From: Chara braunii
Taxonomy: Eukaryota > Streptophyta > Charophyceae > Charales > Characeae
NCBI GenBank assembly: GCA_003427395.1
Contig: BFEA01000707.1
Coordinates: forward strand, 85,675-108,347
Reading direction: 5' to 3'
Length of the DNA: 22,673 nucleotides
A program made the position numbers and the translations under genes. Positions 1 to 8,184 of the stretch are shown one piece after another. A model generated the notes under the pieces. The model did no database searches. It was given only the letters and a program-made list of their open reading frames with translations, and was not told the DNA's origin. Position 1 is the first letter of the stretch. Every line of letters starts with the position of its first letter.

Positions 1-3
1 CCT

Positions 4-250
4 ACGAATACGTCCAGTGGGGCCTACTCAGCAAATGGACAAAAGACATAGCATATGGCGGTGTATGGTTCCATGTTTCAGCCGAAGATTCATTCTGCTC
101 TTTTTGTTTTTTTTTGTTTTCTTACGGATACGTCCAGTGGGGACTGCTCCACTACTCAGCAAATGCACAATAGACATAGCATATGGCGGTGTATGGTTTC
201 ATGTTTCAGCAGAGGATTCATTCTGCTTTTTTTTTTTTTTTTTTTTTTTT
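4..250 (-). repeat. Two imperfect tandem ~120-bp units, each with an A-rich tail on the minus strand
   Basis: Two similar units (about 4-118 and 125-250) share the blocks ACGTCCAGTGG, CATAGCATATGGCGGTGTAT and GATTCATTCTGC, and each runs into a T-rich tract (T24 at 227-250). Read on the minus strand, each unit ends in CGTATYCGTA followed by A-rich sequence, as non-LTR 3' ends do. The next element (251 onward) and the LINE at 1756 begin with the same ACGAAT next to their T runs. Short ORFs here are low-complexity artefacts. They may be SINE-like or tandem LINE tails; the family is not recognised. Confidence 0.6.
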
Positions 251-637
251 ACGAATCCAGATGTGGCTAGATGCACAGAAGAAAACAAATTCTGAATCAC
301 CTGGGACCTATCAGTTCAATGATAATATTTCAAGGTCGTCAAACAGAGCAATGAGAGCATATGTATTTAAAAATCCCTTTTTCTTTTCCATAAAACAGGT
401 CCTTATGGCCCTGGCTCCATTTCCATTCTGGGGAGCACCAGTCCGGTTCCTATTCCACCGGCAAGTCAGAATAAAATATTACATCTTGAACACACATACG
501 CTTCCTTCCATCTGGCTGAAGAAACCCTGACCAGCATTGATTACTCCAGCATCGTGACTGTCAGCTTGCCCTGCTTCTCCCTTTCCTCTCAGGTCCACTA
601 TAATGGCCTGTCAGATAAAACATAAATGGCAAGAAAG
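227..637 (-). mobile_element. 5'-truncated copy of LINE 3' UTR with poly-A tail
   Basis: Positions 251-637 match 1756-2198 nearly base for base, including the stretch ending GGCAAGAAAG, after which the two copies diverge abruptly. On the minus strand this is the 3' UTR of the LINE described below, followed by a 24-nt poly-A tail (T run 227-250). The sharp loss of similarity at 638 is the expected 5' truncation point of a LINE copy. Unlike the copy at 1756, it lacks a 48-bp segment and an 11-bp GTGGAGGATTG-like segment. No coding part is present. Confidence 0.8.
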
Positions 638-1733
638 TGCAAGGAACATGAATATGGACGAAGCACAGAAATCCAGAATGCAAAACCACACTGAAGTCCA
701 AGTAGTCATAGCCAAAGCAGATAGCACAATGGAACCGAGTAACCATCCAATTGAGAATGATACAGAAGAATCGTGAGTCAATGTCCATGCCCAACAGGGC
801 AACACCAACAGCATAACCCAATGTAGCTCTCTCTTATGAATGGCGCCAGGCGCCCTATCTACTCTACAGCCTAGCCTACAACTACAGCAATGAAAGCAAC
901 CAGACAACTTGACTACCAGCGAGTGATGATGTCAACACCAATGCCGACCTCCACCTCCACCAGGTACGTGTCCTTTTCACCCACATTCTCCCTTGTTACC
1001 CACACAGTGCCCTTCACCTCCGAAGAACCACCTTCGCCCTCACCTCCCCTGCCCCCGCCAGCAGCCCGGCTATGGCTACCAGCGCCCTGCGCCCAGGCAG
1101 CGCACCACCGTATTAGCGCTGCCTGTCTCCCTCATGCCCAACGCAGCTTTACACAGCGCAGCACACCTCGCACTCGCGCAGCGTGCCGGCAATGCCTGCA
1201 TTGGCCAAGGATCCCTGCCCACTCGCCCTGATTGCCTATATGCCAGTGCTGCGTGTGGGCGGCCTCCCTTCAGCCTGCGACTGGGCCCCAGGGGCTGAAA
1301 CCAGCCCGATACAGTTGGGCCCCGGGGCAATGCAGTTGCGCCTCTTTCATCAAGGCCTGCGGCCAGATTCAGATAGTGGGCCGATTTCCCTTTGGCGTTT
1401 TCGGCCTCTATACCCAGCATGCATTGTCGGCCTCACGTTGAAGTGCCCAGGGCCTAACTAACTCAGAGGCCCTGGGTTTTCAGCATTTGCTGAAATCTGA
1501 GACTCGGTGCACTCCAACCAACTGGCGTGCTGCAACTGTATGGACCCCACTTCGTGAAATGTTTGAACAAAGGGCTCTTGTTGATTTGCTGGCCCGCCTT
1601 CACTTAGGGCGGGCACGAGGCTTGCTGGGGGCCTTAGCCCAGAACATGTATATCACGGCAAGGCCCCTTCTTGAGGGCTCAATCGCATCCATCGGCGACC
1701 TATGGTGAGTTTTTCTGTGCAAGCGAGGCAAAC
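638..1733. other. Gene-free spacer, GC-rich in its second half
   Basis: No convincing coding region lies here. ORFs of about 70-115 codons occur on both strands but overlap one another and resemble no family I know. From about 1030 to 1480 the sequence is rich in CCAG/CAGG/GGGCC words and small palindromes. It separates the truncated LINE copy from the poly-A end of the longer LINE. Confidence 0.5.
1446..1495. other. Two consecutive perfect hairpins
   Basis: CCCAGGGCCT (1446-1455) is the exact reverse complement of AGGCCCTGGG (1467-1476), giving a 10-bp stem with an 11-nt loop. Directly after it, TTTCAGCA (1478-1485) pairs with TGCTGAAA (1488-1495) across a 2-nt spacer. No function can be assigned. 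Confidence 0.6.
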
Positions 1734-2440
1734 TTTTTTTTTTTTTTTTTTTTTTACGAATCGATGTGGCTAGATGCACAGAAGAAAACAAATTCTGAAT
1801 CACCTGGGACCTGTCAGTTCAATGATAATATTTCAAGGCCATTACCTAGGCCCGGGACCACTTGTCCGGCCGGACAAAAGTATATATCGTCAAACAGAGC
1901 AATGAGAGCATATATATTTAAAAATCTTTTTTTTTTTTTTCCATAAAACAGGTCCTTATGGCCCTGGCTCCATTTCCATTCTTGGGAGCACCAGTCCGGT
2001 TCCTATTCCACCGGCAAGTCAGAATAAAATATTACATCTTGAACACACATACGCTTACTTCCATCTGGCTGAAGGAACCCTGACCAGCATTGATTACTCC
2101 AGCACCGTGGAGGATTGACTGTCAGCTTGCCCTGCTTCTCCCTTTCCTTTCAGGTCCACTATAATGGCCTGTCAGATAAAACATAAATGGCAAGAAAGGG
2201 CCTGGACGCTACAAAAGCTGCCAATTCTGTCTAAATCCCCGCCCATGTGCCTCATGAGATCCCTACCATTCTGATCCCTGTTTGCCTTGATTGTCTAAAC
2301 CCTAAACCCTAAACCTTCAGCTATAGTTTTGAAGAGATTCGTCAGTTCCTTTATGGAACACACTCGCACTTCCTTCCATCTGGACGAGGGAGCTCCGGAC
2401 AGAATGATTACATCAGTGACATGGAGGAACGGCTGTCAGC
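1734..2440 (-). other. LINE 3' UTR with poly-A tail
   Basis: This lies downstream (minus strand) of the last LINE codon at 2441 and ends at a T22 run (1734-1755). It holds two diverged copies of one internal module, at 2340-2445 and 2030-2155, sharing AAGCTGACAG, TCCTCCA, AATCA and CCAGATGGAAG words in the same order. It also contains three telomere-type units (2295-2315), a 72-bp module seen elsewhere (1949-2020), a T14 run (1927-1940), and a 48-bp segment (1839-1886) absent from the sister copy. No ORF here looks genuine. Confidence 0.75.
2295..2315 (-). repeat. Three exact CTAAACC (TTTAGGG) telomere-type units
   Basis: Three perfect 7-bp units in tandem. TTTAGGG is the plant-type telomere repeat. 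Here it sits inside the LINE 3' UTR, so it is interstitial. Whether it belongs to the LINE family or arose in this copy cannot be told from one copy, because the sister copy is truncated before this point. Confidence 0.85.
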
Positions 2441-3542
2441 TTAACTTCCTTCCCCTGATAAATGATAAGGATCAGCCTGTAGGATTTGACCGCCCCGTGC
2501 TCTCTGAAGTGGACAGGAGTTGTGCCAGTCTTTCCACCTGAGGTGAAGTCCTTGAATAAACGCTACCTTTCCATTGACCAGCAAAACTTTCGTGAATTTT
2601 GCCAGAATATCTTGCTGGTTCTCCGGATTTTCCTGAGCGTGAATCCTGACTTTCTTCCATTGGGAGAAGACTTCAGTCTCGATTAATGATTTGGTCGTCG
2701 CCCATACCTTTTCGCATGGATTGCTGGAGTTGTCCAAAGTTCTGCTGCATCTTTCCTTCCATATGACCCAGAGTGTCACCTTTCGAATCATGCCAAACCA
2801 AATGCTCTCGGACTTGTTAAAGTTAGTAGGAATGCTGGTCCATAGGAGTAGTTGGATTGGGTGTTGGGGGAAAGGAGAAGAGAACAGGTGGTTCCATAGA
2901 GTAGATGCTCGTGCTCAGTAGTCAGTAGCTCCCTTGCATGTGATCAGGCAGTGTGTGATGTTTTCCTGTTCATTGTCAGAGCATACTACACAGATATCTG
3001 AACTGTTCGGGTCATTTATTTTCCTTCTGATGTGTAGCCAACTGTGCACAGGTAGTGCAGTGTAAGCAATGAACCACTGTAAGCTTCTTATTTTGACCGG
3101 CCGTTTTGATTGATATTTCTGCCAAGGTATTTTGGATATTTGTTCAGCTTCCTGGCCCAGTATTTTGTTCCACCTAACTTTAATCACGGGATCTGGGTCT
3201 TTCGTCTTTAGCATCATTCTGTAGCCCATTTTGACTGTGTATTGTGTGATTTGAATGGGCTTTTTGCAGAGTCTGTTGTTGTCGGAGGACCATGCCCACT
3301 CATCTGGGTCAAACTCTAAATCTTGGATTGCTGTTTCAATTTGGAAGATTACCTTTGGCCAACTGCCTAATACTCCTTACTTTTTGAAGCGTGAAAGAGC
3401 TCAGGACTGACTGTTGTGGGTCTGTGTTATAGATGGAGGGGGATTTGGGATTGGATAGGTCTATCGGGAATGAGGTGAATACCCCCGAGAGGTCTGATCC
3501 CGGGGCCCTGTTGGAGAATTGATATGCCCTGGCAGGTACCAT
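2441..3542 (-). pseudogene. LINE ORF2 C-terminal part: zf-RVT zinc-binding region and tail
   Basis: Pieces at 3542-3336, 3229-2915 and 2791-2441 form the end of ORF2. The middle piece has the zf-RVT pattern: YRMML near its start, a WNKI segment, then the cysteine/histidine set CVVC...ENITHC...C. The last piece carries TLWVIWKERCSRTLDN, the tryptophan-rich segment that follows zf-RVT in plant LINEs and their derivatives. In this family the region probably helps nucleic-acid binding. A stop after GATDY (2915) and frameshifts around 3240-3660 break the frame. The last stop at 2441 defines the start of the 3' UTR. Confidence 0.8.
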
Positions 3543-3638
3543 CTCCTGTGTCCGAACTCCCCACTCGCCTGGCTTCCAAGAGAATTCCTCTTCAGGAGTG
3601 ATTTGATTGTTTCCTCGTCAATCCAATCCTTTTTGTCT

Positions 3639-4700
3639 TCATCCCAGATGTGACTGACCCTCCATACTCCGTGCGTGATCCATGAGAGTCATCGCTGGCC
3701 GCTTGAAAGTGAGAGTGAGTGAGTGCTTGCATCTCTCACGGTTTCCAAACAGGGGTTGGCGCAACATTTCATCCTTAGATTTGGGCTTCTTGTTCTTCTT
3801 GGGCATAATTTCTCTCCATATATGAATAAGAGCAGTCCAGCAAGGGGTAGGGGGCCGCGACTCATTCAGTGGGGTATTTGCTGATCGTCTCCTACGGCTA
3901 GTCTTCGGAGACCACTCCTTGTTCATTACCCAGAAGAGGCCTGGCATGTTGGTTGGACTGTCGATAGGGGCTATTGCTCTGATGTTGTCTAGTGCTAATT
4001 TATGCCATGCCAGTCTGGGTTGGGTTAGCATCTTAATGGTCCACTTGATCTGAAGAGCTTTAGTTTCCTGCTTCGGGTTGATGATTCGTAGACCCCCCTT
4101 AGATGGCCTTCTTGTTATGTAATGCCAGGCTATCTCGGGTATGTATTTAGTTTTGTTAGGATCGCCTGACCAGAGGTAAGCCCTGGCTCTGCGGTTCAGT
4201 TCCTTGGTCGTGTGATCAGGTATAGTCCAAATGGAGGCATTATACCACATCATGGAGAAGATAGATGTGTTGATGGTTAGGGCCCTTCGTAGCAATGATG
4301 TAAACGTATTCCCCCATTGATCCGTTCTGTTAATTTGCTTAGTTAGCAGGTTTTGTGCCATCTGTGGGGCGGGGCCATCCTTAGTTACCACCATTGCCAG
4401 GTATCTTGTCGGCTCTTCCGGTTTTTCCCACGTCATGTCGGCTTCAGGACCTTCCATCCTAGGTGTTTCTTCCTCTGCAAGCCACCAGCCTGCTGTTTTT
4501 TTCCAATTTATTTGCATTTCAGAGGCCAGCCTGAAAGCTTCCATTGCTCTGACAAGCGCTTTCGCCGAGGAATCCGAAACTCTTATAAGGACCGTGAGGT
4601 CATCAGCAAACATTATGACTGTTGGGAATTGGATGTGGTGATGGGTACCGACATTGATTTCCGGCAATCTTTGTATTGCGGGGTCTTTGCGTAAGAAGAC
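3639..4700 (-). pseudogene. LINE reverse transcriptase, palm motif C to thumb
   Basis: A 342-residue open stretch. Near its N-terminus is IMFADDLTVLI, the catalytic FADD (motif C) of non-LTR reverse transcriptases. It is followed by the conserved INWKK region and a long thumb region with LWSGDPNKTKYIPEIAW and KGGLRIINP, typical of LINE RTs. The two catalytic aspartates are retained. It overlaps the end of the upstream RT piece in another frame (a frameshift near 4690), and coding continues in another frame beyond 3655 (IWDEDKKDWIDEETI). It is the longest intact coding stretch left in the LINE. Confidence 0.9.
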
Positions 4701-5347
4701 GTGATAGCTTCCATTACAAATAGAAAGTTTGGCGGAGCAAGGGGGTCCCCCTGTCGCACAGATCTTGAGATTGGGTAGGGTTCAAACAGAAGACCGTTGA
4801 CCTGGACGCATCCTGATGCATCGTTATAGAGGACTCTGACCCATTTTCTGAAGTTGGGTCCAACACCCATTTTCTCCATACTCGCGTTGAGAAACGCCCA
4901 ATTTACTTGATCGTAGGCTTTCTCGAAATCGAAGAACAAGATTGCTGTATTTAGTCTTTTTTCTTGGACTTTCCTAGCTGCATCATTTAAGGTTAGAACA
5001 TTATCTAGGATGTATCTTCCAGGGATAAATCCCACCTGGTCTATGTGAAAGCATTTGTCAGTGAGGCTTACGATCCTGTTGGCCAGGGCTAGGATCTTGT
5101 AGGGGAGGGTAAACAGGGAGATGGGTCTATAATTCCGGATTTCTTCCCGATCCCCCTTGTACAGTAACGTCACGACACTGCTACTCAGCAACTCCCTCAA
5201 TCCTCCTTTTTCCCAACTGTCTTGGTAGCAGCACAACAAATCGCTTCCCATCATAGGCCAGAACTTCTCCCAAAACTCCTTAGTCAGGCCATCAATGTAT
5301 GGGGTCTTGCCATTGTTCATGCTTTGCACCGCAGCTTGCAATTCCAC
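4613..5347 (-). pseudogene. LINE reverse transcriptase, fingers and palm motifs 1-B
   Basis: Visible motifs, in order: GKTPYIDGLTKEFWEKFW (motif 0/1 region), NYRPISLFTLPYKILA, QVGFIPGRYILDNVL, motif A FDFEKAYDQVNW with its catalytic Asp, and motif B VRQGDPLAPPNFLF. The order and spacing match non-LTR RTs. The tail after EAITSS is out of frame; motif C (FADD) is found in the next piece. Upstream it is in frame with the 5384-5695 piece, separated from it by one TAG stop at 5384-5386. Confidence 0.9.
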
Positions 5348-5383
5348 TAAGGTAATTTGTCTGTCGAGTACATCTGCCTGATC

Positions 5384-5718
5384 CTAGGATATCGTTCTGT
5401 CTAAGAATTGGAGCATTTTCGATCTTGCTTCTCTTACAGGAGTTGGTGTGGGAGAGGAGGTTTTGGTCTGGTACAATTCTTGGTAGAACTCCTTTGCTAT
5501 TTTCAGCATCCCTTCGCTGTCCGTTCTTGTTGGCTGGTCGGCAGCCATCTCTTTGAGGCCGTCTATAGAATTTGATCTATTGTTGACCTTTATCCTTGCA
5601 AAGAAGAATTTTGTTATTGACTCATTTAGTTTATATTCATTCATCCTTGCCTTGAGTTGAAGTCCTTTTGAGTTCCCATTGTCTCCATAGAGCAAGCTCT
5701 TCCCGGGTTTTTTCGAAG
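5384..5718 (-). pseudogene. LINE ORF2 linker between endonuclease and RT
   Basis: This open stretch holds KLNESITKFFFARIKVNNR and FYQELYQTK, matching the segment of LINE ORF2 just before the RT that usually reads 'sKFFf..ik.r....I' and '..FY..LY'. It stops 5 bp short of the LTR-element insertion; the upstream continuation is at 16914-17324. One TAG separates it from the RT piece in the same frame. Confidence 0.75.
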
Positions 5719-5723
5719 GCTGA
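5719..5723. repeat. Left target-site duplication GCTGA
   Basis: GCTGA directly precedes the TG start of the 5' LTR and is repeated exactly at 16909-16913 after the CA end of the 3' LTR. Five bp is the usual Ty3/Gypsy integrase stagger. Confidence 0.93.
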
Positions 5724-6080
5724 TGCAGCGGGTCTTTATCTGCCCTGGCCTACAGCCAGGGCCTATTCGGCTATTTGCCTGTTCGGGCTGTGGGGCCAGG
5801 CTGTGGCCTGACCCCACAGGCCGTGTACTGTTTCAGTCCAGTCCAGTCCTGCCCGGTACCACTGTCGGTACCAGTCCAGTCGAGTCCAGTCCAGTCAGTC
5901 CGCTGGGGGTGTACCCCAACTGCAGTCTATTTCCTCATTCTGCATTTGCACACTTTGGAGTATGTGTATGTTGAGTCTGCGTCGGAGTTGCGCTGTCCCT
6001 TCCAGCTCCATCTCCATCTCCTCCTTCCTCAACCCTCCGGGTTGATCCTGACGGACCGCCATCTCGGCGGGTCCGTCACA
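5724..6080 (+). repeat. 5' LTR
   Basis: 357 bp, starting TGCAGCGGG and ending GTCCGTCACA. It contains a perfect hairpin (GCCCTGGC 5742-5749 with GCCAGGGC 5755-5762), a 12-bp stem with one mismatch (5790-5801 with 5806-5817), a GGTACC pair, and a short array of CCAGT-type pentamers around 5837-5900. The PBS follows at 6082. It presumably holds the promoter, but no TATA box can be named with confidence. Confidence 0.93.
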
Positions 6081-6081
6081 C

Positions 6082-6093
6082 TGGTATCAGAGC
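6082..6093 (+). promoter_or_regulatory. Primer binding site for initiator-Met tRNA
   Basis: TGGTATCAGAGC is complementary to the 3' end of plant initiator methionine tRNA, the commonest minus-strand primer of plant LTR retrotransposons. It starts one base after the CA end of the 5' LTR, where a PBS should be. Confidence 0.93.
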
Positions 6094-6222
6094 GGGAACG
6101 GCCCCCGCTCCAACCCGCCCTCCCCCCCGTACACGAGAGAAATTGTTGTAATCCTGATAGCGGGTTTTCAGGGAAGGAACGACGAAAAATAGCGAAGAAA
6201 AGCAGCAGTGTAGAGAGGCGGA

Positions 6223-6614
6223 CACGTGGCGAAAAAGGAGTCTGTTGGCAGTACGCTGCCGCCGCACACGCACCCGCGCCACGCTGCCCCGACCCCGGAT
6301 TATATATCATCAAGATCCGGGATGCTGCTGCTGCCAGGGTTTGAACTTGGGCAGTTGGCAGTCATACGCGTGTGTGGCCAGTGCCTTAACACACTGGCCA
6401 AAGCCACAATGTGAGTTAATATTGTGGCTCGCTGGTGTTGAAGAAGTGCCACGACAGCTATTTACAACCTCTTCCCCCCCCCCCCCCCCTGTCGGCAAGC
6501 GGCGAGCAGTGTGCGTCACGACAACTATTTGACCCCAACCCCCCCGGGTGGTCGTGGGTGCTGCCGCCTGCGCACGTGGCGGGTATCTGGTGCCTATCTA
6601 TAGTGCCACGTGGC
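6223..6614 (+). promoter_or_regulatory. Three G-box (CACGTGGC) motifs
   Basis: CACGTGGC occurs at 6223-6230, 6573-6580 and 6607-6614. The 8-mer is the core of plant G-box/ABRE sites bound by bZIP and bHLH factors. Their position downstream of the LTR would make them internal enhancer sites. Binding is inferred from the motif alone. Confidence 0.4.
6334..6405 (-). other. tRNA-like remnant
   Basis: On the minus strand a GTTAAGGC-containing arm resembles a leucine/serine-type D arm. It forms a perfect 8-bp hairpin (GGCCAGTG 6376-6383 with CACTGGCC 6392-6399). A B-box-like AGTTCAAACC follows about 30 nt later (complement of 6338-6347). The A box is imperfect and no complete cloverleaf can be drawn. 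It may be a decayed SINE head or chance. Confidence 0.25.
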
Positions 6615-7358
6615 ACCTTGCTGTGGATCTTGAAGACCCCCCTGGCTGGGGGCTGCACTACGGTGACATCTGGGACAGTGACATCTGGGTGGCTGATCAA
6701 GATCTCATCCCATCGCATATTTTTTTTGTTGCAGTGACATCAGGCCAGCAACCTCTTGAAGGCCAAGATCCCGCGGATCTTAGTAGTGCTCTGCTCTTGA
6801 CCACCCAAGAGCTTGGTTTCACCATCCTACCCACTAACCTACTCTCCCCCAACCCCTTTTCTCTCCCCCCCCATCATCTATTCATCCTTTTTAACTCTAC
6901 CACTACTCCCTCCTCCTACCTCCCTCTTCACTCATTTTCCACAACCTTTTTTCTCTCCTCTCCTCCCCACTCACCATCTTCTACTAATCTCATCTACTCC
7001 TCTCCACCTTTTCCATTTCCTTCTCTCCCATTCTACCACCCTCCTCTCCCTCTTCCCCCCCAACTACAACCCCATCATCTTTCTCTCTCTCTTACCTATT
7101 TCACTCTTTCTTCATCACTCTTTCATCCCCCTCCCCCCTCAACTTCTATTTTTCTGTTTTTCTTTTTTTTCCCTCTTTGATTTAAATCTCCTTTTTTTTT
7201 TTCTTTTTTTTTTCCCAAAAAATCGAATGATCTTATTCCCCATCTTCTTTTCTCATTTTTTGATTTATTTTATTTTATTTTTTTGTTTATTCTGAAAATT
7301 CGAATTTCTTTGCGGCACCCTCAAATCTGATTAGGACTTAGTCATTCTTGCTTTCCGC

Positions 7359-7716
7359 ACACATTTTGACCCCGTGGGGGTAACGAAGTGCAGCCGAAAT
7401 TTTCTGTTTTTATACTTGATCTTTTTCAGCACATTTTGACCCCTTGGGGGTAGCAATCTTCTCATCTTACTTGGCCTTTCTTCTTGATGGCACACTTCGA
7501 CCCCATGGGAGTAATGAAATGCGGCCGAAATTTGTGAAAAATCCAGCACTTAGTTCCTCTTCACCTCCTCATGTACTTATTTATTTATTTATTCATGTAT
7601 TATATTTCTGAAAATTGTAATTTGCGACATTGTAAAACTTAGTGTGCTTCTCTTAGTCTCTCCTTCCTCTTTGCACCTGTGTGACCCCATTGGGGTAGGA
7701 GAATGCTGCCAAAAAT
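7359..7716 (+). repeat. Four dispersed palindromic repeats ACCCC-NN(N)-GGGGT in the leader
   Basis: The 13-nt palindromes lie at 7369-7381, 7439-7451, 7500-7512 and 7684-7696; the third has one mismatch (GGGAGT). Three are followed by a related tail with GAAGTGCAGCCGAAATTT-like sequence, and the first three are preceded by CACA-TTT/CTTC-GA. The family is a roughly 40-bp degenerate unit whose best-kept part is the palindrome. Confidence 0.75.
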
Positions 7717-7891
7717 TCCAAAAAAATAAATATTTTTCTCTTCTCACCTTTTGCTTTTTTTTTTTCTTTTTTCTTTTTTTATTATTATTATTTTTTTTTT
7801 TTTTAAAGTCTTAAAATTTCACTGTTTATTTTATTTTCTCTCCCCCTCCCCTCCATGGTTACTATCTTCTTTTCTTGATTAGGTCATCGCT

Positions 7892-7956
7892 ACCCTACCC
7901 TAACCACCCAAACCCCGGTTAGGGTTTTCTTAGGGTTTTTGTAGGGTTTAGGGTTC
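7892..7956 (+). repeat. Telomere-like / telo-box cluster with hairpin
   Basis: ACCCTACCCTAACC is followed by GGTTAGGG and several TAGGGTTT-like words. CCCTAACC (7898-7905) pairs perfectly with GGTTAGGG (7917-7924) over an 11-nt loop. AAACCCTA telo-boxes occur in plant promoters and 5' UTRs. It lies about 230 bp upstream of the gag ATG, in the leader. Confidence 0.55.
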
Positions 7957-8184
7957 TGTTAACCTCCCTCCTCTCCCGCTTCCTCCCATCGGGCACCTTG
8001 GACCCGAACGGCTTCTCTCCCTTCGAGCGGATTCGCGCCACCATCTCACACGCAACCCGGTGGTCACGGAGTGAGCCGACTCACGATTACCCACTCCGCT
8101 CCGCGGTCCCCTCCCTCTCACCAGTGGTCCCCTACCCCACGCCATAACCCATCTCCTTCCCCGCCTTTTTCTCCACCTCCCACC

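Larger units (their letters stand above)
6094..8184 (+). other. Long untranslated leader of the LTR element
   Basis: This is 2.1 kb between the PBS and the gag start with no convincing coding region. ORFs in 6813-7295 come from a C/T-rich tract (about 6835-7200) and are not believed. It contains, in order: three CACGTGGC boxes (6223, 6573, 6607), a tRNA-like remnant on the minus strand (6334-6405), a C16 run (6474-6489), the pyrimidine tract, four ACCCC/GGGGT palindromes (7369-7696), T-rich and A/T-rich sequence (7740-7830), and a TAGGGTTT-rich cluster (7892-7956). Long leaders are common in plant chromoviruses. Confidence 0.65.

Noticed and set aside
561-907. Cys- and Trp-containing minus-strand ORFs upstream of the truncated LINE copy
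   Set aside because: Two overlapping frames are open, no LINE or other motif is present, and LINE similarity ends at 637.
6813-7295. Long Pro/Ser/Phe/Leu-rich ORFs in two frames
   Set aside because: They follow from a C/T-rich tract with few stop codons; composition is repetitive and both frames are equally open.
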